Below are positions 1-11,005 of a DNA stretch of 64,000 bases, piece by piece. Both the position numbers and the translations under genes were made by a program. The notes under the pieces were generated by a model. The model had not been told where the DNA came from and searched no databases. It was given only the letters and a program-made list of their open reading frames with translations. The stretch covers positions 26,412,001 through 26,476,000 of the forward strand of contig NC_079883.1 of assembly GCF_029227915.1 (NCBI RefSeq), written 5' to 3'. Position 1 is the first letter of the stretch; the number at the start of each line of letters is the position of its first letter. Origin of the DNA: Hydractinia symbiolongicarpus. Taxonomy: Eukaryota > Cnidaria > Hydrozoa > Anthoathecata > Hydractiniidae.

Positions 1-20
1 TATCATATATACTGCATGTA

Positions 21-202
<182 letters not shown>

Positions 203-203
203 T

Positions 204-313
204 GCCCTGTTGGTCTAATGGCTATGACACTCATGCAAATGAGAGATCCAGGTTCAAATCCTGGACAGGGCTAGGAAAAACATAATTATCTTGCACCTAC
301 AACAATCAGGTAA
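204..313 (+). repeat. tRNA-headed SINE-like unit, copy 1
   Basis: Bases 204-271 form a tRNA-like head. The acceptor halves GCCCTGT and ACAGGGC pair, there is an A-box-like TGGTCTAATGG, and CCAGG/CCTGG makes a perfect T stem around TTCAAAT. The anticodon arm is about 4 nt too short for a normal tRNA. The head is followed by a roughly 40-base body (ATTATCTTGCACCTACAACA) that recurs after the second copy. A shared head plus body points to a pol III-derived SINE rather than a functional tRNA. The D-arm resembles Glu/Gly-type tRNAs. Confidence 0.6.
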
Positions 314-608
314 AGTATTGCCTTTTTCATGGACTTCTCTGATTATTTCTATATCTTGACTTTTTAATGTTGTTGTCATTGGAACCAAGTTAACTTTTAA
401 TCTCAGATTTATGAAAAAATGATAGTTTTAGAATTTGGATCTGTATGGATTTCAGCAAGTTCACAAATTCATCCTATTTCACACTTAAGATCTGCAAGTT
501 GGTCAAACACTGCTTGGCTTGGCAGCAACTCCTCTTCACAGGATTCAATGGCTGCTATATTTTCACCAATACGTGTTATACAAGGTAAAAAGATATAAAC
601 ATTATTAC

Positions 609-715
609 GCCCTGTTGGTCTAATGGCTATGACACTCTTGCAAACGAGAGATCCAGGTTCGAATCCTGGACAGGGCATGAAAAACAATTATCTTGCACCT
701 ACAACAACCAGGTTG
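609..715 (+). repeat. tRNA-headed SINE-like unit, copy 2
   Basis: Bases 609-676 repeat the 68-nt tRNA-like head of copy 1 with few differences. The B box here is the exact consensus GGTTCGAATCC. The loop reads TTGCAAA, which would be a Cys-like GCA anticodon, but the anticodon stem cannot form normally. The same body sequence follows. It lies 405 bp downstream of copy 1 in the same orientation. Confidence 0.6.
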
Positions 716-829
716 TATTATATTGGCACATAATTCTGCTAAGATGATTCACTGTATATTGACCTTATATAAATGTAATACTTTACATTGAGTATATCTT
801 TGAGTTGTAGGGGGAGAGAGTTTCTATTA

Positions 830-1170
830 ACGTGCCTGCCCGTGCCTTGCCGTCCCCTTGCCATTGCCTACCCTTCCTATGCCTTTTCTGTTGCCTGCCT
901 TCTATGGCCTTGCCTGTGCGTCCCATGCCTTGCCTACCCCTGCCTTGCTGATTCCTCTTCCTGTTTCCTTGCCTGCTTTGCCGTGCATTGCCGTGCCCTT
1001 TTCTTGCCATGCTTAATGCCTTTGCCTACCCTTCCCATGCCTTTTCTGGTGCCTGCCTACTATGCCCTTGCCTATGCCTCCCCATGCCTTGCCTACCCCT
1101 GCCTTGCTGATTCCTCTTCCTCTTTCCTTGGCTGCCTTTGCCGTGCCTTTGCCGTGCTTAATGCCTTTGC
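830..1170. repeat. TGCC-rich degenerate tandem repeat
   Basis: The strand is dominated by variations of TGCC/TTGCC. A longer unit (TGCCTACCCTTCC to GCTTAATGCCTTTGCC) occurs twice with a 145-158 bp period. It creates open frames on both strands with very low-complexity composition (Pro/Cys/Leu/Ala or Arg/Gly/Gln), so I do not call a gene. Confidence 0.85.
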
Positions 1171-1480
1171 CTTGGCAACCTCTCCGCAACACTTTCTATA
1201 CTAGTTTCTATAATAGCTATGCGTTTTTGTTACTATGACCACTAACTATGCAGCTGAATATTGTCTTAAAAAAGATTATGAATAATCTTTGTTGTTTTAA
1301 AATGTGCAAAGGTCATCTCAAATATGTCTTGCTTGTTCAGTTTCTTTTGTTGATGCATTCTTAGTTTATTTATATATTGAGCAAGTTGAATTTCATAAAC
1401 AAACCTTTATTAGGCAGCAGTTTGGCAAAATGTGTAGTTAAAGTTTTAGAATAGCTAGCAATACCTATTTTTATTACAGG

Positions 1481-4400
1481 TCTCAGGTCAATGGAAATTG
1501 CCTGTACAGTTCTATGGCGTTGTGTTTGTTTGGGAAAAATGTGATGGTTGACGACTTACGAATTCGTGTGTCAGTGGAGCTAATGATGAATGCTAGCTTT
1601 TACTGTAAGCATCCTTTATTTTCTTCTATCCTTGCTCTTCCAGAAAGTCTCTTTAAATCTATGGAAGATATTCTCAATATGTCTGTCTGCAATTCTGCAT
1701 TTAACACAGACAAAAAACAAGAAGACTTAGTTAAGGAGGTAGCCATTTTAAATTTAGTAGATCGAAAATATTGTTCCTTTCTTGCTATGCTTGCTCTGTC
1801 ATCTGTCACAAACAGGAATATATTTTCTTATTACCCAGATTATGGATGCAAAAAAGCTCAAATGTTGTTTAACCAATTAATAGAGCCTAGACAACCAAGC
1901 TCTGCTTTTGCTATTCACATTTTGTTTTGCTATGAGGGCTTACTTCCATCCAGAGAAAATTTTGCACCTAATCATTTCGTTCCAATTATTTTTAAGCAGA
2001 TACGTAAACGCAAGTCAGGTTCAGCTGCGGACACAAAAGTTTTATCTCCTCCTGTGAAAAGGCAAACAAGGTTTTTTCCGGATGCACAGGCAACAGGGAA
2101 ATTATCTCTTGTAAAACCTGTGATTAAAGATAAACAGTTTAATTTCTTTCCTAATAAAGCTTCCTTTAACAATAAACTAACTGAAGATTAGAAAGATAGT
2201 AACAATAATAGCACATCTGCTGAAGATTTTAATAACAATGACAAAGCTTTAAATGATATTTCCTTTGCTACTGTTTTAAATTTTGAACATCAATATGACG
2301 TTGCCTCTTTCCTTTCTAAAGTTTCAGGTCTAGATGATAAAGGTGTACACAACCTAATCACCAATGTTTTTGTGCCCGATAAATCTTTTATTTTTCCTAA
2401 AAAAAGTGGGCGTTTCTTTCGGCATGAATGGCTAAAGACCTTTTCATGGCTTAAATATTCACCAACTTTGGATGGAGCATTTTGTTTGCCATGTATCCTT
2501 TTTGGTCACAAGGTTGCTAACAAAACTTCTAAGTTACAGAAATTGCTTTCTCAACCTTTTCGACATTGGCCAGCTGCCAAAAACTTTTTTAAACAACATG
2601 AAACATCAAAAAATGGTTTACACATTTAAGCCTAACTTTTAGTGCATTTGTAAAGAATTTTTTAGGACAAACTCAACCAATCAGTGTAATCATAGATTCC
2701 AACTACAAAAACAGGTTGCTGATAATCGAAAGTTCTTAACACCAATTGTTGACACCATAATTTTATGTGGTCGTGTTTGTATTCCTCTTCGTGGCCACAG
2801 GGATGATAGTAAATATCATCCTGAAGTTGGAAATTTTTCAACTGGTTCAACTGGCAATTTTATTGATCTTTTAAATTACAGAGTACGTGGTGGAGACACA
2901 ACCCTTGAAAATCATCTTCTAAAATGTAATAAGAATTCTTCTTATATTTCTAAAACTTCACAGAATGAAATAATTAATTGTTGTGCAGATATAATCACAG
3001 AAAATATTGTTTCTGAAGTTAAGAAAAACAAGTTTTTTACGATTATAGCTGATGAAGCATCAGATACATCCAATAAAGAGCAGTTATCATTAGTTTTACG
3101 CTATGTAGATAGCAATTTTGACATTAAAGAAGATTTCATTCGATTTCTTCACTGTAAGGAAGGTTTATCTGGAAGTGCTCTTGCTTCCATTATGCTCAAA
3201 GCTCTAAGTGATGACCCAGTTCTAAATGTTCAAGACTGTAGAGGCCAGGGTTATGATGGGGCTGGTGCTGTGGCTGGTAGAATTAATGGTCTTTCTGCTC
3301 ATATTTTGAGAATCAACAGGAAGGCTATTTATACTCATTGTCATAGTCATCGCCTCAACCTCTGTATATGTGCCTCTTGTTCAGTCCAAACAATTAGGAA
3401 TGTGCTTGATAACATAAAAGAGATTTCCTATTTTTTTAATTTTTCCCAAGTAAGGGAAGACATGTTTGTGAAAAATATTGAATTGTATGCTCCTGATTCC
3501 TTAAAAAATAAGCTTAAGGATGTTTGTCGCACAAGGTGGATTGAACGTGTTGAAGGTATGGATACATTCCAAGAACTTTATGTCCCTCTTGTTTTCACTC
3601 TTGAGGAGATGTTTGTTCAAAGGCAATGCAATATTGACACATCATCAAAAGCCTTGTCCTTATATAAATTAATTACAAGTTTTGATTTTATTATTACAAT
3701 GGTAATTACTCGGTCTGTATTTGATATAACACTGCCAGTAACACAAATGCTTCAGAGCAAATCCAACGATATTTTTGAGGGACTTCATATGATTGATGCT
3801 CTTAAAAGTGCAGCCATGGCTACACGAAATGCAGTTGATGCCTACCGTGAAATGTGGTATGAGAAAGCTGTATCTCTAGCTCAAAAAGTATGTGTTACTC
3901 CTACAAAACCTAGAACTTGTGGACGTCAAAAAAACAGATCTAACATTCCTGCTGAAAACATTTCGGATTATTTTAAAAGGACAACAACTATTCCAATGTT
4001 GGACCATTTAAATTCTGAATTGAAGTTACGTTTTGACATATCTACTGTGACTTCTTATCAGGGCTTGTCAATTATTCCATCTAAGATGATGTTTTTAGTT
4101 AGTAAACATGGTCTATTGGGATGGAAAGACAAGTTTACAGCTTTTTGTAGCTTTTATTCTGATGACATGCCAAACTTTTTAGCTCTTGATGCTGAGCTAG
4201 ATCTCTGGCATAAGTACTGGGAGATGCAGGATAGTTATCCTGATAATATTTCAGCCACTCTTAAAGCAATTCCATCATTACATATTGACAATTTGACTGT
4301 AGCCTTAAGAATTCTTGCCACATTACCAGTGACATCCTGCGAATTTGAACGCTCTTTCTTTGCAATGAGAAGGCTTAAGAACTACAATCGCAGTACAATG

Positions 4401-4517
4401 GTGGCAGATAGGTTGAATGGCTTAGCTTTGTTACATATACACAAAGAATTTGTACCATCCACCTCATCAGTCATCAATAAGTTTGCTGTTAAAAACAGGA
4501 GATTGGATTTTAAGTAA
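1481..4517 (+). pseudogene. Broken hAT-family transposase with OTU-like N-terminus and TTF zinc finger
   Basis: An exon begins after an acceptor (TTATTACAG) near 1480. The first piece, to 2191, starts with an OTU/vertnin-like motif NGNCLYSS followed by LCLFG. An in-frame TAG at 2189 interrupts it, and the same frame resumes to 2629 with a TTF-type zinc finger (RFFRHEWLKTFSW, FCLPCILFG). A frameshift around 2630-2690 leads into a long open frame, 2643-4517. This has a DUF4371-like RNase H-fold region (ADEASDTSNKEQLSLVLRY, GQGYDGAGAVAG) and a hAT C-terminal dimerisation segment (TSCEFERSFFAMRRLKNYN). Known family role: cut-and-paste transposition with 8-bp target duplications. I found no hAT terminal inverted repeats; sequence after about 4688 belongs to the next element. 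One stop and at least one frameshift imply an inactive copy, and upstream exons are not visible. Confidence 0.85.
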
Positions 4518-4687
4518 AATGTTTAAATCAATTATTTTTCTATGTAGCCTCAATATATACTCATATTGTTTATATCTAAAGTTAAAATTAACAAGTAATA
4601 AAATAAATAATATTGTTTCTTCCTTTTCTGAATAAATATATAAATATAAATAAATTTTAAAATAAAGTATAATTTTTTGTACAAATC

Positions 4688-5921
4688 CATACCTAAGAAA
4701 CTACTTTCTGTAATAAGTTTCATACTCAATATATTTCTCTCTCTCCTCTCCCCCCCCCCTCCCTATTTTTGGTGATGACAAACCTGATTGATTCAAAATT
4801 GTCCACGGGCTCAGTAGGCTCCGCTGACAGTACCTGGGTCAAGGAGTAACTAAGTCTTCTTTTTCCTTCTAAGCTTTCTCGAATGCTTAAATTTTACGTG
4901 GTGGTGATGAAGGTGTTGATAACGTTATGAATCCAATTACCTTCTTTTTAGTTTTTTTCATTTACCTTCTTACAGTAGTTATATACAGTACATTTGTTTT
5001 TGCGATGATGTGACAAAACAGCAAGCTGCAATGATAATACTTAACCCTCTGCAAATTTTACAATCATCATACGATGATGTAACAAAACAGCAAGCTGTAA
5101 TGATAATACTCAACCCTCTGAAAATTTTACAATCATCATACGATGATGTGACAAAACAGCTAGCTGCAATGATAATTAATTCCTGTGCGTGCAGTTGACA
5201 GAGCCATTTCTTTACTTCCACTTTAACAATAACTTCTTTCTATAAATAAATTTTCCTTATTCCGGGCTCGGCCTGACTCCAGCCGACAGTACCTAGTTTC
5301 CGGAGCGGCATTATGACTGTCCATGTCGGGCTTAACGAACTATATTTTCAATCTATTTTTCGTTTGTCCTAGGCATGCTGACGAGCCCTGACATTGGGCG
5401 AAACAGTCTAAAAATGATTTATGCTAACGAAATACATTTAAGTTGTCATTCTTTTTCTATTTGAAGTGTTTATGCGGAGCTGCGGCGTTTATGAGAATGT
5501 TTCGTTTCTGTTATCAAGGTCTAAAACGTCTGCATACGAGGTTGTTTTTTGTCCCCGTTTAAGCCTATTTCAGGGTTCGCAAAGCCCGTTTTAGCGAAAG
5601 CTTCTAGGGCTCCGCCCCAGACCCCGCTTGGGGGGCTTACAGCGCCTCCCAAGACCCCCAGCTGTATATTCAAATAAGTTGTCATTCTTTTTCTATATGA
5701 AGTGTTTATGCGGAGCTGCGGCGTTTATGAGAATGTTTCGTTTCTGTTATCAAGGTCTAAAACGTCTGCATACGAGGTTGTTTTTTGTCCCCGTTTAAGC
5801 CTATTTCAGGGTTCGCAAAGCCCGTTTTAGCGAAAGCTTCTAGGGCTCCGCCCCAGACCCCGCTTCGGGGGCATACAGCGCCCCCCAAGACCCCCAGCTG
5901 TATATTCAAATTTTCTTAGTA
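4688..5921 (+). repeat. Left LTR of Gypsy-type element, 5'-truncated
   Basis: This block recurs at 9777-10742 with only scattered differences, offset about 5,089 at the left edge. The first ~140 bases present in the right LTR are missing here, so the copy is cut at its 5' end next to the hAT relic. It contains a C-rich tract, a 69-bp tandem module (5013, 5082, 5151) and a 236-bp tandem duplication (5439-5911) absent from the right LTR. It ends ...CTTAGTA and is followed at once by GGCGACGAGAAA, a plausible primer-binding site. Confidence 0.75.
5439..5911 (+). repeat. 236-bp tandem duplication inside left LTR
   Basis: The segment starting TAAGTTGTCATTC at 5439 begins again at 5675 and runs to CAGCTGTATATTCAAA near 5911. 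The two units are almost identical, differing at few bases (for example TATTTGAAG versus TATATGAAG). The right LTR has a single unit. Confidence 0.9.
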
Positions 5922-6027
5922 GGCGACGAGAAATTATATTTTTAACGAAAGATCCTAAACAACAGCAGAAATTTACTTCATTATCAGAAGAAATTAATCT
6001 TGGTGTAATTCGTGTGTATTACAAACT

Positions 6028-6573
6028 ATGGCTATTTCAACTTTAAACCTTCCAACTTTTCCAAAGTTTGATACGGATGATTTTACTACAATCTCAACTC
6101 GATGGGAAAAATATAAGAAACGTTTTTTAAACTTGTGCGTCGCTCTGAACGTTGAAGAAGACAAGCAGAAATTAGCCTTATTGCTTAATTACATTGGTGA
6201 AGAGGCGTATGACATATACGACAATCTTTTAGTACCAGGTACAGATGAAACGTTTGCAAACGCCATTACAATATTTGATGGATATTTTTCACCTAAGAAA
6301 AACATCGATTATGAAGTGTATGCATTTAGAAGACTAAAACAACAACCCGACGAAAACATTCATCAGTTTTACATACGGTTGAAACAGCAGGCGAATAAAT
6401 GTGACTTTGGAACAAATTTGGACAAAGAGCTTAAACAACAAATTGTGTTATCTACTCATAACAGCAAAATTCGTAAACACGCATTTAAGAATACAGCAAT
6501 TAGTTTAGCAGACTTATTGATTTATGGAAAACATTTGGAGGATGCAGATCAACAAGCCGATGATGTTCGATGA
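6028..6573 (+). CDS. Gag of Ty3/Gypsy-type retrotransposon
   Basis: An open frame of 181 residues starts 107 bases after the left LTR. It has a Gypsy Gag core pattern: a Trp-containing helix ([11 protein letters not shown]), [14 protein letters not shown], then [20 protein letters not shown] and [18 protein letters not shown]. Gag assembles the particle that packages element RNA. It ends in a TGA that overlaps the ATG of the next frame (ATGA at 6570), so Pol is shifted -1 relative to Gag. Length and motif order are normal, and the gene itself looks undamaged. Confidence 0.85.
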   Translation: MAISTLNLPTFPKFDTDDFTTISTRWEKYKKRFLNLCVALNVEEDKQKLALLLNYIGEEAYDIYDNLLVPGTDETFANAITIFDGYFSPKKNIDYEVYAFRRLKQQPDENIHQFYIRLKQQANKCDFGTNLDKELKQQIVLSTHNSKIRKHAFKNTAISLADLLIYGKHLEDADQQADDVR

Positions 6574-7325
6574 ATCCACAGGATGAAATTAACCGACTTA
6601 CAAAGAAACTGGAAACACTCAGAGGTAAGAACTTGTCGAGCAGAGGGAATAGCAGTAGCCGAAAAGATAACTACAAAACATGTTATAGATGTGGGAACGA
6701 CTACCCACATTCTCAGGCATGTCCGGCCGAAGGGAAAGAATGTAATAAATGCCACAAGATCGGTCATTTTGCCCGTTCCTGCAAAAGTAGTGCTAGGGGT
6801 CCGATATCTCGAGGAAGGCGCTTAGTGAACAATAATACGGCTACTTCTGATTCCTCTGACTCTGGTGCCGAGAATGTGAACAGTTTACATCTATTTATGT
6901 TATCTACCGCGGGGAATGCTAACAACAACAACAATAACTGTATTGCTAGTGTCCGTTCTAAATCAAATACACACTATGAGTCAAAAGTTTCGGTTTGCGT
7001 TGAGAATAGTGAGATCAAAGATTATGCGTCAGTAAATTCTATAGAAAGATTTTATACAAAAGTGAAGGTAGAAGGGGTCACACCCACACGATTCTTAATA
7101 GATACCGGTTCTGCTTTGAATATTTTGAACACAAAAACATTTCACAAAGTGAACGAAAATTGTGGCGGGAAAATTCGCTTACAAAAGACAGCCACCAAGG
7201 TGATCACATACGGCTCGAACGAACCCAAATTAAAAGTCCTCGGAAAAATTAACCTCGTTATCGAAAATAAGCACCGCCTTACAACAAAAGACTTTTATGT
7301 AATTAACACTGACCACAAAAATCTT
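6570..7325 (+). CDS. Nucleocapsid zinc knuckle and aspartic protease part of Gypsy Pol
   Basis: After a short charged N-terminus there are two Cys/His knuckle motifs, [14 protein letters not shown] and [14 protein letters not shown], which bind element RNA. A retropepsin-like segment follows with the active-site triad in [12 protein letters not shown]. The frame then runs into a MITE at 7330, after a TTAA target. The residues after that point (a Gly run and stop at 7421) come from the MITE, not the element. The frame continues beyond the MITE in the same phase (see 7913-9472). Codon use and composition match gag. Confidence 0.85.
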
Positions 7326-7329
7326 TTAA

Positions 7330-7912
7330 CCCTATTCGGTCCGGGGTTTTTCGAACATACTATGACCGGGGGGGGGGGGGGGGGGGGGCGGATTCCGCCC
7401 CCCCTCAATAACTTTTCATAGGATTGTTCAAATTGAATCAAACTTGGCACATTTATAGTACGTCATAAAAGGAACAAAATAGCGCCAATAAACTTTTGCT
7501 TGCGTCAGCACATTTTCTGTGACGTCATCAGAAGCTTGAAAATTGTCAAAAATGCCACTATCTGCTTAAAATATAATTACTTTCGTTCTAGAGCGAATTT
7601 TTACATTCTGTTTGAAGTTTCTGAAAGCTAAATAAAAGTTATTTAACATATCTTCCGGTTTTTACATGGATCGGATAAAAAATTGCCAAAAATTGCCCGA
7701 AAATCCGTTTTTTTTCCGATTTTCGGGTAAAATTCGACAAAATCGGGAAATCGGATTAGTCACGTGTTCAAATTATTCAAAATGATTCTTCTTGATGAAA
7801 TAAAGTTGTGTTGCAAGTTTTAAGTTCTAAGGATAGTCCTAACAGGAGTTATTATATTTTCCCCATTATAAGAAGGCGGAATCCGCCCCCCCCCCCCCCG
7901 GACCGAATAGGG
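7330..7912. mobile_element. piggyBac-type MITE inserted in Gypsy pol
   Basis: The ends CCCTATTCGGTCCGG and CCGGACCGAATAGGG are perfect inverted repeats. Both sides are flanked by TTAA (7326-7329 and 7913-7916), the duplication made by piggyBac-family transposases, whose ends also begin CCC/CCY. Next to each end are long G or C runs and a GGCGGATTCCGCC palindrome. No transposase is encoded. A second, longer copy lies at 11006-11749. The insertion splits the Gypsy coding frame between protease and reverse transcriptase. Confidence 0.9.
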
Positions 7913-9472
7913 TTAAACGGCAAAACTGCCCTCGAATTAAAATTAATAATTATGCCGAAGGATGACGTGATTCCTCAAAAGAAACCAGATAAATCTAGAA
8001 ACACAAACAATGCAGCATATAAGATTAACGTTGAAACAAAAAACAGCACGAGGGAGAGCAAAACAAAACATGCCCAAAAAGTTCAACCACCTACTAGATT
8101 ACGTGCGTTGATTGAAGTTTACAAAGAGAAGCTTTTTAGCAATAAGATCGGCAAATTTACGGATTATAAGGTCAAACTACATGTCGACGAGAAAGTGACA
8201 CCGGTCACACAGGCGGAACGACGTATCCCATTTGCACTAAGACAGAAAGTGAAAGCAGAGATAGAAAAATTACAGCAACAAGATATTATAGAGGCAGTTA
8301 AGGGACAACCGACGCCGTGGGTCAACCCAATTGTTGTCGTACCCAAGGGCAATAACGGTATTCGCATATGTCTCGACATGAGATGCGCAAACAGAGCGAT
8401 AGTAAGAACACGTTATCCCACGCCTACTGTTGACGACCTACTTGTAAAACTTAAGGACAGCAAACACTTTACTAAACTAGACCTTAACGCAGCATTCCAC
8501 CAGTTAGAACTAGACGAGTCTTGCAGATATATAACAGCGTTCCGCACACAAGACAAAATTATGCAGTACAAACGATTAATATTTGGTGCAAATAGTGCTT
8601 CAGAGGAACTACAACATACGATCCAATCAATACTTTCAGACATAAACGGTGCAGACAATATTGCCGATGACATACTAGTTTACGCAAAAACGACAGAAGA
8701 ACATGACAGAATCTTGACACAAGTGTTTAAGACACTATCGGATAAGGGAATAACATTAAACCTACACAAATGCCTGTTTGACCAACATAACCTTGAGTAT
8801 TTCGGCTATGTGTTTTCAGCAGAGGGGATGAGACCAAGTCCGACAAAAATTAACGGTCTTTTAAACGTCAACCGACCTACAGACGTCAAATCATTAAAAA
8901 GCTTTTTGGGGATGATTAATTATTTGAAAAGATTTATTCCGAACTACAGTACCATTACTTATCCTCTCCGACTTTAAACGCGAAAAGATGTAAAATTTGA
9001 GTGGAATACAGAATGCCAAGAAGCGTTTGTAACTTTGAAAACAACATTATCCGAAAAGTCGTGTCTGTCATACTTTAAGGAAAACAAAGAAACACTCTTG
9101 TTCTGCGATGCAAGCCCAGTGGGAATTTCAGCGATCCTACTTCAAAAAAATTGTAAGAAAAATGACATAGATGTGATATCTTACTCTTCAAGATCACTTA
9201 CGCAACCGGAAATGAATTACTCCCAGATAGAACGGGAATGTTTAGCAGCGACTTATGCACGTGAAAAAAACAATTTGTACCTCTACGGAAAGCACTTCAC
9301 ACTTTCTAGCGACAACAAAGCATTAGTAAATATACTGAACAATCCCAAATCAACACCGCCCCCGCGAATTGAACGAATGATGTTGCGACTACAGAGGTAC
9401 AACTTTAAAACAGATTACGTCAGTTCTGCAGATAACATATGTGACTACAAAATACATCGAAAAACACGTTAA
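7913..9472 (+). pseudogene. Gypsy reverse transcriptase and RNase H, with stop; integrase missing
   Basis: The frame re-enters from the MITE in the phase of the upstream protease. RT landmarks include WVNPIVVVPK, RICLDMR, FTKLDLNAAFHQLEL, a YxDD-like box degraded to NIADDILVYA, and FLGMINYLKRFIPNYS. An in-frame TAA at 8975-8977 interrupts the RT/RNase H junction. RNase H then continues to 9472 (LLFCDASPVGISAILLQ, YSQIERECLAA, SSDNKALVNIL). A frameshift near 9440 diverts the tail: a neighbouring frame still reads the usual post-RNase H linker to about 9550. No integrase follows before the polypurine tract at 9627-9635, so the element could not integrate on its own. Confidence 0.85.
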
Positions 9473-9626
9473 TTTTCTCACGTCGTACGCAACACCAAAC
9501 GCTTTAGACATTAATGATATAAAAACTGTAGATAGCAATTCGACAGACGTTTAGACAGACACGTAGTTATGTTAGAAATTTATGTTATGTATAGGACAAG
9601 TTGCTTCTCTTTTGTTTTGCTGTTTC

Positions 9627-9635
9627 AGGGGAAGA
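9627..9635 (+). other. Polypurine tract before right LTR
   Basis: CAGGGGAAGA directly precedes TGTTATAGCG, the expected position and composition of a Gypsy plus-strand primer site. Confidence 0.55.
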
Positions 9636-10742
9636 TGTTATAGCGAATACACACTTTAATGGAGTACACGCTATACGATGGAGAACATGTCGAAAACAAG
9701 TACGAAAGAAGAACTGTAAATATGATTATTTTTGAGAATAGATTATGTTGAACACACGTGTCCTCTGTTTTTAACACATACCTAAGAAACTACTTTCTGT
9801 AATAAGTTTCATACTCAATATATTTCTCCCTCTCCTCTCCCCCCCCCCCTCCCTATTTTTGGTGATGACAAACCTGATTGATTCAAAATTGTCCCCGGGC
9901 TCAGTAGGCTCCGCTGACAGTACCTGGGTCAAGGAGTAACTAAGTCTTCTTTTTCCTTCTAAGCTTTCTCGAATGCTTAAATTTTACGTGGTGGTGATGA
10001 AGGTGATGATAACGTTATGAATCCAATTACCTTCTTTTTAGTTTTTTTCATTTACCTTCTTACAGTAGTTATATACAGTACATTTGTTTTTGCGATGATG
10101 TGACAAAACAGCAAGCTGCAATGATAATACTTAACCCTCTGCAAATTTTACAATCATCATACAATGATGTAACAAAACAGCAACCTGTAATGATAACACT
10201 CAACCCTCTGAAAATTTTACAATCATCATACGATGATGTGACAAAACAGCTAGCTGCAATGATAATTAATTCCTGTGCGTGCAGTTGACAGAGCCATTTC
10301 TTTACTTCCACTTTAACAATAACTTCTTTCTATAAATAAATTTTCCTTATTCCGGGCTCGGCCTGACTCCAGCCGAAAGTACCTGGTTTCCGGAGCGGCA
10401 TTATGACTGTCCATGTCGGGCTTAACGAACTATATTTTCAATCTATTTTTCGTTTGTCCTAGGCATGCTGACGAGCCCTGACATTGGGCGAAACAGTCTA
10501 AAAATGATTTATGCTAACGAAATACATTTAAGTTGTCATTCTTTTTCTATTTGAAGTGTTTATGCGGAGCTGCGGCGTTTATGAGAATGTTTCGTTTCTG
10601 TTATCAAGGTCTAAAACGTCTGCATACGAGGTTGTTTTTTGTCCCCGTTTAAGCCTATTTCAGGGTTCGCAAAGCCCGTTTTAGCGAAAGCTTCTGCGGC
10701 TCCGCCCAAGACCCTCAGCTGTATATTCAAATTTTCTTAGTA
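9636..10742 (+). repeat. Right LTR of Gypsy-type element
   Basis: It starts TGTTATAGCG after the polypurine tract. From 9777 on it matches the left LTR, including the C-run, the 69-bp module (10103, 10172, 10241) and the GC-rich end with AGCTTCT. It carries one copy of the 236-bp unit and a shortened GC-rich segment. The end (TTCTTAGTA) is deduced from the left LTR/primer-site junction. The two LTRs have diverged by substitutions and indels, so the element is not a fresh insertion. Confidence 0.7.
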
Positions 10743-10782
10743 GGTCATGATGCTACGCATCATGACCTACAAAGAAAATTTG
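10728..10782. repeat. 25-bp-arm palindrome spanning the right LTR end
   Basis: Arms 10728-10752 and 10758-10782 are complementary at 24 of 25 positions around the loop CTACG. The left arm includes the last 15 bases of the LTR. The core is GGTCATGATG/CATCATGACC. Confidence 0.9.
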
Positions 10783-11005
10783 CTAGATCCGCCCCTGCTC
10801 AGTCTGGTCTTAACGACTGGATCTTTCCTGCATTTTCTTTTCATTTCCAGATGAGATAAAGTTTTTTGAAAAGGGTATTACGCCTATAACTGTACTGAGT
10901 GCTCAACCTGCTGTCAGGTATAATTTTTAAGTTGCAGTAAAGTAATTTTTTGAAAAACATGACACCCGAGAAACTATATTCTTGTGGGGTCTTCATAGGA
11001 TTTAA

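Noticed and set aside
204-271. Functional tRNA gene
   Set aside because: The anticodon arm is too short, there is no terminator-like T run right after the head, and the shared body indicates a SINE.
788-1204. 138-residue Cys/Leu/Pro-rich open frame
   Set aside because: Follows from the TGCC tandem repeat; the opposite strand is open too, and there is no start, splice or domain evidence.
4979-5221. Open frames on both strands in the LTR with internal amino-acid repeats
   Set aside because: Reflect the 69-bp tandem module; present identically in both LTRs and not protein-like.
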